From assembly GCA_021413665.1 (NCBI GenBank), contig JAIOPW010000121.1, forward strand, positions 1 through 32,964: a stretch of DNA of 32,964 bases, read 5' to 3'. A program made the translations under genes and the position numbers. The stretch comes from Rhodocyclales bacterium. GTDB taxonomy: Bacteria; Pseudomonadota; Gammaproteobacteria; Burkholderiales; Rhodocyclaceae. The notes beneath the pieces are model-generated. The model saw nothing but the letters and a program-made list of their open reading frames with translations. It was not told the origin of the DNA and did no database searches. Positions 1-7,353 of this stretch are shown piece by piece; the first letter of the stretch is position 1; every line of letters begins with the position of its first letter.

Positions 1-183
1 GCCGAGATCGAGTCCTACCTGGACAAGGAAGATGCCCTCAACTGCGCCGGCAGCGCCAAGTCCGAGGGCCTTGGCATTTCCTTGCTCCGCCACCTGCGCG
101 GCGACGATCCCAACGCACTGGTGGGCCTGCCGCTGATCGCCTTGTGCGACATGCTGCGTGCCGAAGGGCTGGCTCTGCCATGA
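1..183 (+). CDS. Maf/YceF-type nucleotide pyrophosphatase, C-terminal fragment (5' end outside window)
   Basis: Reading frame 1 is open from the first base to a TGA at 181-183, giving the last 60 residues of a protein whose start lies left of the window. The motifs CAGSAKSEGLG and LVGLPLIALCDMLR match the C-terminal part of Maf-family house-cleaning pyrophosphatases. The resemblance is closest to the YceF subgroup, which hydrolyses 7-methyl-GTP and similar modified nucleotides in the cytoplasm. The subgroup is judged from the tail only, so the exact substrate is an inference. The stop overlaps the next start (ATGA at 180-183), so the downstream methylase gene is probably translationally coupled to it. 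Confidence 0.85.
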   Translation, partial: AEIESYLDKEDALNCAGSAKSEGLGISLLRHLRGDDPNALVGLPLIALCDMLRAEGLALP

Positions 184-914
184 CCGACTCGTCAGCGCCG
201 CGAATGTCCGGCACGCTCTGGCTGCTGCCTGTCGCCCTCGGCGATACGCCATGGGAAGACTTCCTGCCGCCGAAAACACGCGCGGCGGCTTGCCGGCTGA
301 CCCATTTTGTCGTCGAAAACGCCAAGACGGCCCGTGCCGAGCTCAAGCGCATCGGCCACCCGGTGCCCTTGCGCGAACTGGCAATCGAGCAGTTGCCGGA
401 GACACCCACCGCGACGGAAATCGAGCGGCTGCTGGCGCCCCTGCTCTCGGGTCACGACCTGGGCCTGATGTCGGAGGCCGGCTGTCCCGCCGTAGCCGAT
501 CCGGGTGCCCTACTGGTGCGCCGCACCCACGAACTTGGCCTGGTCGTCAAGCCGCTGGTCGGCCCCTCCTCGCTTCTGCTGGCATTGATGGCCTCCGGGT
601 TGGACGGTCAGCACTTTGCCTTTCACGGCTACCTTCCGGCAAGGGAACCGGAGCGTGGCGCCCGCATTGCCGAACTTGAGAAAGAATCGGTCCGCCAGCG
701 ACAAGCGCAGATATTCATCGAAACCCCCTACCGGAATCTGGCCCTTTTCAGGTCGCTACTGCTTAAATGCGGGCCAGGGACACGCCTCTGCGTTGCGACC
801 GACCTGGGCCTTGGCAGCGAACAGATTCGGACACGACCCATCGCGGAATGGACGGCGGCACCATTACCCGACCTTGACAAGCGCCCCACCGTATTCCTGC
901 TGCTGGCGAATTGA
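180..914 (+). CDS. SAM-dependent methyltransferase of the tetrapyrrole methylase/RsmI superfamily, small form
   Basis: This is a 244-residue cytoplasmic protein. The chosen ATG overlaps the stop of the preceding maf-type gene. Recognisable elements are an N-terminal GTLWLLPVALGD, corresponding to the GTLYVVATPIGN motif of RsmI (16S rRNA C1402 2'-O-methyltransferase), then MSEAGCPAVADPG near residues 98-109, LVGPSSLLLALMASGL near 126-141, HGYLP near 149 and ETPYRN near 181. These fix the fold. The first glycine-rich motif departs from true RsmI, and the chain is shorter than the roughly 280-residue enzyme, so I do not call it RsmI. Its substrate is unknown. It lies directly before egtD, whose GTG begins one base after this stop. 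Confidence 0.85.
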   Translation: MTDSSAPRMSGTLWLLPVALGDTPWEDFLPPKTRAAACRLTHFVVENAKTARAELKRIGHPVPLRELAIEQLPETPTATEIERLLAPLLSGHDLGLMSEAGCPAVADPGALLVRRTHELGLVVKPLVGPSSLLLALMASGLDGQHFAFHGYLPAREPERGARIAELEKESVRQRQAQIFIETPYRNLALFRSLLLKCGPGTRLCVATDLGLGSEQIRTRPIAEWTAAPLPDLDKRPTVFLLLAN

Positions 915-915
915 C

Positions 916-1914
916 GTGTCACGCCAGATCAGATTACTGCAACTGCTTGACTGGGATTCACCACACCAGAATGCCTCGCTGCGCCAGGAGCTGACAGCCG
1001 GATTGTTGCAACCGAAGGCACGTATCGCGCCCAAATTCTTCTATGACAGCCTGGGCTCGCGCCTGTTCGAGGCGATAACCGAACTGCCCGAGTACTACCC
1101 GACCAGAACCGAAGGCGCAATCTTCATTGAACATATGCCGGCCATCCGGCAGGCGCTGGGCGAGGACTTCACGCTGGTCGACCTCGGCTGCGGCAATTGT
1201 GGCAAGGCCGGCCGGCTTTTTCATGCCGGAACACTTCCCGCGCGCTACGTAGCGGTCGATATTTCGGTCGATTTCCTGCGTGAATCCCTGCAACACCTGA
1301 AACGGGAACTACCGGAAATCGAAATGATTGGTGTTGGCACTGATTTCACCCATGAACTCCAGTTACCCGACGATCTGCCGCTGGAGCGGCGGATGTTCTT
1401 TTATCCGGGCTCCAGCATCGGCAATTTCAGTCCAGCCGAAGCCGGCCGGTTTCTGCGGCAATTGACAGGTCGGATGGACGCTTCAGGAGGTCTGCTGATC
1501 GGTATCGACCTGATCAAGGATACCGCGCTGCTGAACGCGGCCTATGACGATGAACTTGGCGTGACCGCGGCTTTCAACCGAAACCTGCTGCGCCATGTCA
1601 ATACCCGGCTCGACGCCGATTTCAGCATCGGCGACTGGCGGCACGTTGCATTTTTCAACGCCGCCGAAGCGCGCATCGAAATGCATCTCGAAGCCCGTCG
1701 CGCAGTCGATGCCAGTTGGCCGGACGATACCGGCCACTGCCACAGGCACTTTACCGCCGGAGAGCGGATTCACACCGAGAACTCCTACAAGTATTCACCG
1801 GACAGCTTCAGGGAGCTCCTGCGGGATGCGGGATTCTCCGACATCCGGATGTGGACCGACCCGCGCGCCTGGTTTGCGCTGTTCTTCGCCCGTCAGACGC
1901 CCACGCTCACCTGA
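916..1914 (+). CDS. egtD: EgtD, L-histidine N-alpha-trimethyltransferase (hercynine synthase)
   Basis: This enzyme uses three SAM to convert histidine to hercynine, the shared precursor of ergothioneine and selenoneine. The 332-residue length fits the family. Visible motifs are FYDSLGSRLFEAI at 42-54 and PEYYPTRTE at 58-66, then the SAM loop VDLGCGNCGKAG at 88-99 and VAVDIS at 112-117. FFYPGSSIGNF at 161-171 holds N170, Y210 lies in NAAYDDE, and HTENSYKYS at 286-294 carries the E/S pair that contacts the histidine amino group. The GTG at 916 was chosen because it follows the previous TGA (912-914) by one base and gives the normal N-terminus. No strong ribosome site precedes it, so coupling to the upstream gene is likely. 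Its last 22 bases overlap the 3' end of the opposing senC gene. Confidence 0.93.
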   Translation: MSRQIRLLQLLDWDSPHQNASLRQELTAGLLQPKARIAPKFFYDSLGSRLFEAITELPEYYPTRTEGAIFIEHMPAIRQALGEDFTLVDLGCGNCGKAGRLFHAGTLPARYVAVDISVDFLRESLQHLKRELPEIEMIGVGTDFTHELQLPDDLPLERRMFFYPGSSIGNFSPAEAGRFLRQLTGRMDASGGLLIGIDLIKDTALLNAAYDDELGVTAAFNRNLLRHVNTRLDADFSIGDWRHVAFFNAAEARIEMHLEARRAVDASWPDDTGHCHRHFTAGERIHTENSYKYSPDSFRELLRDAGFSDIRMWTDPRAWFALFFARQTPTLT

Positions 1915-2957
1915 GCCGCACCTGATGCCAAGTGCCCGATCGCGGCCGCCGCCGCGAAGCCATCGGCGTGAAACACGGCCAGTACCTCATCCACGGCGTC
2001 CGGAGCGCAGGCTACGAGCAGCCCGCCGCTGGTTTGCGGATCGGTCAGCAGCGCTCGCTGCATGGGCGTGATCGCCGGATCAAGCACGACGTCATCGCCG
2101 TAGGCCATCCAGTTGCGCGCCGACGCGCCGGTTATGTAACCCGCCGTCGCCAGCCGCTCCACATCGGACAAGAGCGGGACTTTCCCCATCACGAGCGTCG
2201 CCGACAATTTCGCGCCGCGACACACCTCAAGCAAGTGGCCCAACAGGCCGAAACCGGTGACATCGGTCATGGCGTGCACCGCATCGAGATGGGCAAGATG
2301 CTTGCCCGGTGTATTGAGTTTGGTCGTGCTGGCGATCATTGCAGCATAGCCGGCGGTATCCAGTGCGCCCTTCTTCAGTGCCGCCGAAAGTACGCCGACG
2401 CCAAGCGGCTTGCCCAGGATCAGTACATCGCCCGACCGGGCCGCGGCATTGGTCTTGACCTTGCCGGGATGAACCAGCCCCAGCGCCACCAGACCATAAA
2501 TCGGCTCAACCGAGTCGATCGTATGGCCGCCGGCAATAGGGATGCCGGCCGCAGCACAGACGCTTTCGCCACCTTCCAGTATCTTGCCAATGACCTCGAG
2601 CGGCAACTTGTCGATCGGCATGCCGACCAGGGCCAGCGCCATGATCGGCGTACCACCCATGGCATACACATCGCTGATCGCATTGGTCGCGGCAATCCGG
2701 CCAAAGTCGTAGGGATCATCGACGATGGGCATGAAGAAGTCCGTCGTTGCGATCAGGGCCTGCTCGTCGTTCAGGCGATACACGGCCGCGTCATCGGCTG
2801 TCTCGATGCCGACCATCAATTCCTTCGGGACCGGCCAGCCTTTGACGCCGCGCAGGATTTCGGACAATAGACCGGGTGCGACCTTGCAGCCACAGCCGCC
2901 ACCATGGCTGAACGAGGTCAGGTGAACCGGAGATACAGGGGTCTTTGGGGAATTCAT
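1893..2957 (-). CDS. senC: Selenophosphate synthetase, SelD-type; probable SenC of the selenoneine pathway
   Basis: This cytoplasmic enzyme makes selenophosphate from selenide and ATP. It has 354 residues, close to E. coli SelD. The active-site segment HGGGCGCK gives C22 and K25, equivalent to E. coli C17 and K20. Cysteine, not selenocysteine, is encoded. Metal and ATP-binding motifs follow: ADDAAVY near 54-60, TTDFFMPIVDDP near 71-82, and further on TDVTGFGLLGHL and DPQTSGGLL. The ATG at 2957 has an AAGGTG ribosome site that contains the stop of senB, 8 bases upstream of the start, so the two are one transcript. On sequence alone it could be a general SelD, also serving selenocysteine or selenouridine tRNA. 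The senC role is inferred from its place beside senB and senA. Confidence 0.93.
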   Translation of the reverse strand: MNSPKTPVSPVHLTSFSHGGGCGCKVAPGLLSEILRGVKGWPVPKELMVGIETADDAAVYRLNDEQALIATTDFFMPIVDDPYDFGRIAATNAISDVYAMGGTPIMALALVGMPIDKLPLEVIGKILEGGESVCAAAGIPIAGGHTIDSVEPIYGLVALGLVHPGKVKTNAAARSGDVLILGKPLGVGVLSAALKKGALDTAGYAAMIASTTKLNTPGKHLAHLDAVHAMTDVTGFGLLGHLLEVCRGAKLSATLVMGKVPLLSDVERLATAGYITGASARNWMAYGDDVVLDPAITPMQRALLTDPQTSGGLLVACAPDAVDEVLAVFHADGFAAAAAIGHLASGAAQVSVGV

Positions 2958-2965
2958 TGCATTAG

Positions 2966-3928
2966 TCACCTTGTCATTCGCGGGATAGCGCAAACAGCCG
3001 CACATTCATTTTCCGGAGAGAACAAGGATACCCTCTCGGCACAGCGCCGGGAAAGGGTCGCGTAATATGCGGGATCGCTCATCGCGCTGAGAATCAATTG
3101 TGCCAGAGCGGCATCGTCGCCCACCGGGAACCAGCCCGGATAGTCGGCGCCGAGCATGCCCCGATTGCCCGCAATATCGCTGCCGAGTACCGGAACGCCG
3201 CTGGTGACGGCCTCGATCAATACGTTGGCGCCGCCCTCCATGAGGGAGGGCAGCAACAGCAGGCGACAACACTTGAGACGCTGACGGGTGGCCGCCTGCG
3301 ACAATGGACCAAGCCAGTGATAGCGCCGGTCGCCGTCAGCCAGACTGGCCACTTCGGCCGCAAGGCGGGTATCCAGCGCTGCACCTATGTGAAACAGGCG
3401 CAGCGGAAGTTCAGGGGGCAGCCGCAGCAGTGCCCGCACGGCGGTGAGCGGATCCTTTTCGGGCCGCTGATGTCCCACCAGGGCCAGGTCAAAATAACGA
3501 CTGCTGTGTCGTCCGGGCAGCAATGAACGCGCCGACTGGTAAATCACCATCGCCTTGGCCGCATACTCGGCCGGCAACTCGCGCAACCCCTCCGCTTGCA
3601 GCACAACCAGGCAACCGGCAAGGGCGAGCGAGCGTTGCGCCTCCTCGTCGGTACGAATGTCGCGATAAAGATCGGTGCCCGTCAGAACCAGCGTCAAGGA
3701 CCGTTGCGGATAAACTGCCGCAAACCGCGCGATGGAAGTTGCGGATCGCCGCGCGTGGAGGGCGATCATCATGTCGTCATCGGCCCCACTCCACTCGCGC
3801 TCGATACGAACCCGGGCCTGGGAAGCAAGGCATCGCGCCCAGCGCCTTGCCGTATGCCAGTTGCCGTTATTGGCGCTGGCCAATGCCGGACTGACAATGA
3901 CGACGGAGGGAGGATTTCTAATGGACAC
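2966..3928 (-). CDS. senB: SenB, selenosugar synthase (GT4-like glycosyltransferase fold)
   Basis: SenB enzymes displace UDP from a UDP-sugar with selenophosphate to form a 1-selenosugar, the carbon-selenium bond-forming step of selenoneine synthesis. The 320-residue protein begins with the diagnostic SPALASANNGNWHTARRW (about residues 13-30) of this subfamily. It has the GT-B C-terminal nucleotide-sugar signature PSLMEGGANVLIEA near 227-240, with the paired glutamates E231 and E239, followed by SGVPVLGSDIAGN. GTG 3928 gives the usual N-terminus; a TTG at 3952 would add eight residues and cannot be excluded. With either start its 5' end overlaps that of the opposing senA. It is followed at once by senC. 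Without its neighbours it would be annotated only as a glycosyltransferase. Confidence 0.9.
   Translation of the reverse strand: MSIRNPPSVVIVSPALASANNGNWHTARRWARCLASQARVRIEREWSGADDDMMIALHARRSATSIARFAAVYPQRSLTLVLTGTDLYRDIRTDEEAQRSLALAGCLVVLQAEGLRELPAEYAAKAMVIYQSARSLLPGRHSSRYFDLALVGHQRPEKDPLTAVRALLRLPPELPLRLFHIGAALDTRLAAEVASLADGDRRYHWLGPLSQAATRQRLKCCRLLLLPSLMEGGANVLIEAVTSGVPVLGSDIAGNRGMLGADYPGWFPVGDDAALAQLILSAMSDPAYYATLSRRCAERVSLFSPENECAAVCAIPRMTR
3905..3914 (+). promoter_or_regulatory. Strong Shine-Dalgarno site for senA
   Basis: GGAGGGAGGA lies 6 bases before the ATG at 3921. It fixes that start against longer upstream in-frame starts, which would fall inside senB coding sequence. The site itself lies within the first codons of senB on the other strand. 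Confidence 0.8.
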
Positions 3929-5123
3929 GCCTGATCTGCGGACTGCCGACAAAGACCTGCTTGCACAAGCACTGCTGGATGCACGCGATTATACGATCAG
4001 TCTGCTCAATGGCTGGGCAGCCTGGCAGGACGGTGCCGGCGACGAAGGCATGGCGTCGGCCGACCCGCGACATCCGCCCTTTCTTAACATCATCAATCCG
4101 CCCCTGTGGGAACTCGGTCATGTCGCATGGTTCATGGAATACTGGTGCCGGCGCTACCGGGGAGCAGCCACGACGCCACATCCGTCCCGACTGGCCGATG
4201 CCGACCGATGGTACGACTCGCGCCACGTCGCGCACGACAGCCGCTGGCACCTCGACCTGCCGGACTGGAATGCCACACGGCGCTACCTGGCTGACTCGCT
4301 CGACGCCGCGCTCGACGATCTGGTCAGGCGCCCCGACACCGATCCGGGCCTCTACTTTCACCGTCTCGCCCTGTTCCATGAAGATATGCATGACGAAGCC
4401 TTTCGCTACACCTGCCAGACACTGGGCTGGCCGGCCCGCGATGGACTTGCCGTGCTTTCCGCCGCCACCGACCTGGAAATGGATCACGGCGAGTTCCTGA
4501 TGGGCAGTTCTGCGCAGCGCATGGGCTTCATCTTCGACAATGAAAAATGGGCACATCCGCGGCGTGTCGCGAACTTCGCGATTTCGACCACGCCGACGCG
4601 AAACTCGGAGTACCAGGCCTTCGTCGAGGCGGACGGTTACCTTCAGGCGCACTGGTGGTCGCCAGAAGGTCGTGCCTGGCTTGCCGCCACCGCGCAGACC
4701 ATGCCGCGCTATTGGCGCCACGAACTGGGACGCTGGCAACAAAGGCGTTTTGCGAACTGGATCGATCTTGTTCCCGAACAGCCCGTGGTACACATCACCC
4801 TCCACGAGGCCGAGGCTTGGTGCCGCTGGGCAGGCCGTCGGCTGCCCAGCGAAGCCGAATGGGAATACGCCGCCCTGCACGGCGGTGCTTTCGACTGGGG
4901 AAGCCAGGTTTGGGAATGGACCGCCAGCGCGTTCGAGCCCTACCCCGGCTTCAGCCCCGACCCCTACGCAGAATATGCCGCACCGTTCTTTCATACCCAC
5001 CGCAGCGTGCGCGGTGGCTCCTTCGCCACTCGCGGCCGCATGCTCGACCCGCGCTACCGAAACTACTACCAGCCTTACCGCGATGACATTTTCATCGGCT
5101 TTCGCACGTGCCGGATGGAATGA
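3921..5123 (+). CDS. senA: SenA, selenoneine synthase (EgtB-like non-haem iron enzyme)
   Basis: SenA uses an iron centre and O2 to couple hercynine to a selenosugar, giving selenoneine after sugar loss. The protein has 400 residues. An N-terminal DinB-like domain carries the three-histidine iron site: H67 in WELGHVAWF, and H153 and H157 in HEDMHDE. The FGE-sulfatase-type C-terminal domain shows LPSEAEWEYAA at 308-318, WEWTAS near 331, VRGGSFATR near 363 and FIGFR at 391-395. EgtB has the same architecture. I prefer SenA because the gene lies head to head with senB and senC, and because egtD is present while no egtA/egtB/egtC/egtE-type partner is visible. The 3' end lies 4 bases from the convergent azlD stop. 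It is cytoplasmic, with no signal peptide. Confidence 0.88.
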   Translation: MDTPDLRTADKDLLAQALLDARDYTISLLNGWAAWQDGAGDEGMASADPRHPPFLNIINPPLWELGHVAWFMEYWCRRYRGAATTPHPSRLADADRWYDSRHVAHDSRWHLDLPDWNATRRYLADSLDAALDDLVRRPDTDPGLYFHRLALFHEDMHDEAFRYTCQTLGWPARDGLAVLSAATDLEMDHGEFLMGSSAQRMGFIFDNEKWAHPRRVANFAISTTPTRNSEYQAFVEADGYLQAHWWSPEGRAWLAATAQTMPRYWRHELGRWQQRRFANWIDLVPEQPVVHITLHEAEAWCRWAGRRLPSEAEWEYAALHGGAFDWGSQVWEWTASAFEPYPGFSPDPYAEYAAPFFHTHRSVRGGSFATRGRMLDPRYRNYYQPYRDDIFIGFRTCRME

Positions 5124-5127
5124 AGGT

Positions 5128-5439
5128 TCAGATACGCTGAATCGCAAACAAGGCCAGGAACCCTGCGCCAATGGTCAGCAGGGCGTTGCGCCACTTCGCG
5201 GCTACGGCGATGGCCACGAGGCCAGCCCAGAGACGAGGATTGTCCGCGCCAAGCATCATCTCGCCCTGAACCAGCAACAGCTCGGGCGCCGTCAGGGCAG
5301 TCAGCGCCGCAATCGGCACGAAAGGCAGAAGCCGGCGGAACCATGTCGGCGGCTGATAGTGCCCTTCAGCCGCGATGAATGAATAGCGGATGCAAAACGT
5401 GATGACGCCGCAGGCCACCATCAGCCACCAGATGTTCAC
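5128..5439 (-). CDS. azlD: AzlD, small subunit of branched-chain amino-acid exporter
   Basis: This is a 103-residue, very hydrophobic protein with about four membrane spans. FCIRYSFI near the N-terminus and PIAALTALTAPELL in the middle are typical of AzlD. AzlD pairs with AzlC in the inner membrane to export branched-chain amino acids and, in some bacteria, related analogues. The GTG start overlaps the azlC stop (GTGA), the common azlCD arrangement. It is the last gene of the six-gene minus-strand run and converges on senA with only 4 bases between stops, so transcription from either side would run into the other gene. No terminator is visible there. Confidence 0.9.
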   Translation of the reverse strand: MNIWWLMVACGVITFCIRYSFIAAEGHYQPPTWFRRLLPFVPIAALTALTAPELLLVQGEMMLGADNPRLWAGLVAIAVAAKWRNALLTIGAGFLALFAIQRI

Positions 5440-6131
5440 CGCCTCCTCGCTGTCAAGGCCGTCCCGACGGCAAGCCCGGCCAGCGCGGCAAGGAACAGGC
5501 CCATCTTGTACGGCAGCGCGGCCAATGCTACCGCCGCTGCGGCGGCGACCAGCGCGGACGCCAATAGCGCGCGGCTTTCTATCATTGGCACCACGATGGC
5601 AATGAAGGTGAGCGGCAGGGCAAATTCAAGCCCGAGATTCGACGGCAGTTGTGCGCCGGCCAGCACCCCCGCCAAAGTCGCCACCTGCCAGCCAGCCCAC
5701 AAGCCGAAGCCGGAGCCAAACAGTATCCAGTGCGCGTGCGTCGACTGCGGTGAATTCGGCTTGACGGCCATGAGATGCGGAATCGCCGCGGCATAAGCCT
5801 CATCGGTCAGCAGATAGGCCAACAGGATTTTCCAGCGCCGCGGCAGGTGCGCCAGCATCGGCGCCACCGATGCGCTATAAAGCGCATGGCGCAGGTTAAC
5901 CAGGCTTACCGCGCCGGCGCTGAGCAGCAGCGGCGCGCCAGCGGCGACCAGTTGCGCCAGCAGGAATTGCGCCGAGCCGGCAAAGACGATTGACGACATC
6001 GCCATCGCCGCCAGGGGCTGGATGCCGCTTTGCAGCGCCACCACACCATAGATCACGCCAAATGGCGCAACACCCAGCAGGATCGGCATGACCGAGCGCA
6101 ATCCAAGGGAAAATGCCTGTGAGCGGTTCAT
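5436..6131 (-). CDS. azlC: AzlC, large subunit of branched-chain amino-acid exporter
   Basis: A 231-residue inner-membrane protein of the AzlC family. VAPFGVIYGVVA near residue 22 and SSIVFAGSAQF near 45 are signature segments, as are SLVNLRHALYSAS near 75 and LLTDEAYAA near 105. The ATG at 6131 was chosen because it overlaps the stop of the upstream EamA gene (ATGA) and gives the normal N-terminus. The open frame upstream of it is shadow sequence. It works with AzlD. Substrate identity comes from family knowledge and could be wider than branched-chain amino acids. Confidence 0.92.
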   Translation of the reverse strand: MNRSQAFSLGLRSVMPILLGVAPFGVIYGVVALQSGIQPLAAMAMSSIVFAGSAQFLLAQLVAAGAPLLLSAGAVSLVNLRHALYSASVAPMLAHLPRRWKILLAYLLTDEAYAAAIPHLMAVKPNSPQSTHAHWILFGSGFGLWAGWQVATLAGVLAGAQLPSNLGLEFALPLTFIAIVVPMIESRALLASALVAAAAAVALAALPYKMGLFLAALAGLAVGTALTARRR

Positions 6132-7012
6132 TTTCGCACCGGCAGATTGACCAGCACGATGCCACCCACCACCATCGCCGCAGCGATGAAAAAGTGCAGG
6201 CTGGGCTGGTCGCCCATCAACAGCATGCCGAACCAGACTCCAAACAGGGGCGTAAGGAAGGAGAACACCAGCAGGCGGCCCGCAAGATAACGCGTCAATA
6301 ACCAGAACCAAGCCAGATAGCTGATGAAGGCCACCACCACGACCTGGTAGGCCATGGCCCAGAAAGTCGGCGCTGACAGGACGGCGATGCCGCGCTCGCC
6401 GACCAGCCAGGACAGGGGAAACATCACCGCGGCCGATACTACCAGCTGGTATAGCAGAACCTTGGTCGCCGTCACCCTCGCCAGCGCCGTGGCGCGGATC
6501 AGCACCGTGGTCGCCGCCCAGAAGAGCGCCGCCAATACGCCGAACGCGTCACCCAGAAAACTGCCGCCCGAGGCCTTGTCGATGAAGGCCAGCACCAACC
6601 CGGCAAAGGCAAGCAGAACGCCGGCCCCTTGGCGCCAGCCCATGCGCTCACCTGGAACGAAAAAGTGCAGGCCGAGCACGGTAAAGCATGGCGCGGTATA
6701 CAAAAAAACCACCATGCGTGAAACCGTCGTGCGGTCCACGCCGACAAAGATGAAAACGAACTCCAGACCGAACAACAGGCCGGCAAGCAGCCCGGGGCGC
6801 AGTGACTGGTCGCGGCCGAACAATGCGATACCGCGCCAGCGCGCCCAGGCATAGACCAGCATTGCCCCCAGACCGGAGCGCAGACCCGCCTGCATGATCG
6901 GGCTGATTTCGGCAACAGCGAATTTCATCGCTACCTGCTGGAAGCCCCATATGGCGCAAAGCAGCACCATCAGACCGAAGGCGGTGGCACCGGGAGCAAT
7001 GCGCTGGTTCAT
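6128..7012 (-). CDS. EamA/DMT-family membrane transporter
   Basis: A 294-residue protein with about ten hydrophobic spans in two EamA repeats. CAIWGFQQVAMKFA starts the first repeat and an LAALFWAATTVLIRATA segment near the middle starts the second. The family exports amino acids, nucleosides and other small metabolites across the inner membrane, but the substrate cannot be read from sequence. Its start overlaps the stop of the YkgJ-like gene (ATGA at 7009-7012), and its stop overlaps the azlC start. These overlaps point to one transcript and coupled translation of the transporter set. Confidence 0.9.
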   Translation of the reverse strand: MNQRIAPGATAFGLMVLLCAIWGFQQVAMKFAVAEISPIMQAGLRSGLGAMLVYAWARWRGIALFGRDQSLRPGLLAGLLFGLEFVFIFVGVDRTTVSRMVVFLYTAPCFTVLGLHFFVPGERMGWRQGAGVLLAFAGLVLAFIDKASGGSFLGDAFGVLAALFWAATTVLIRATALARVTATKVLLYQLVVSAAVMFPLSWLVGERGIAVLSAPTFWAMAYQVVVVAFISYLAWFWLLTRYLAGRLLVFSFLTPLFGVWFGMLLMGDQPSLHFFIAAAMVVGGIVLVNLPVRK

Positions 7013-7347
7013 GCCGTCAGCGGGTTCAGCGGCGGCAATTGATGGTGCCGCCTGGCCTCGTTGCAGGCCTCGTCGCCACGACCGACAGCGGCCAGCGGTG
7101 CGAAGTCACGACAGGCGCTGGGGCGAAATTCGTAAATGGCGCAGGACGCCGAGTCGCCGATGATGCCACGCAACGCGACGCAGCGGTATGGCGAACTCGC
7201 CGTACCGCGCATGCACACCAGTTGCGAGGTCATCGGATCGATCAGGCCTGCCGGTACGCGGCCGCCCGGCAAATCGTCAACCTCTTCGACGTGAAAGGAA
7301 ACGCGGTACGTAGCGCAGCAGGCGCCGCAACACTGGCAGTGATTCAC
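7009..7347 (-). CDS. YkgJ-like CxxCxxCC-motif protein (putative zinc/iron-chelating domain)
   Basis: A 112-residue cytoplasmic protein with C4, C7, C10 and C11 in the motif CQCCGACC, then further cysteines in CMRGT, RCVAL, SCAIYEFRPSACRDF. This pattern defines the YkgJ/UPF0153 family, thought to hold a metal or Fe-S cluster. No biochemical role is established. The GTG start at 7347 lies 6 bases after the stop of the phosphate transporter gene and places the cysteine motif at the very N-terminus, as in relatives. It overlaps the downstream EamA gene by four bases. Confidence 0.88.
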   Translation of the reverse strand: MNHCQCCGACCATYRVSFHVEEVDDLPGGRVPAGLIDPMTSQLVCMRGTASSPYRCVALRGIIGDSASCAIYEFRPSACRDFAPLAAVGRGDEACNEARRHHQLPPLNPLTA

Positions 7348-7353
7348 GACAGA

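Noticed and set aside
180..914. RsmI 16S rRNA methyltransferase
   Set aside because: The chain is too short, and the first SAM-site motif differs from true RsmI.
3921..5123. EgtB, ergothioneine sulfoxide synthase
   Set aside because: The domain architecture is the same, but the head-to-head senB and senC genes and the lack of other egt genes favour SenA. Final proof needs a tree.
3918..5171. Long minus-strand open frame opposite senA
   Set aside because: It is an antisense shadow in GC-rich coding DNA. Its composition is not protein-like and it matches no family.
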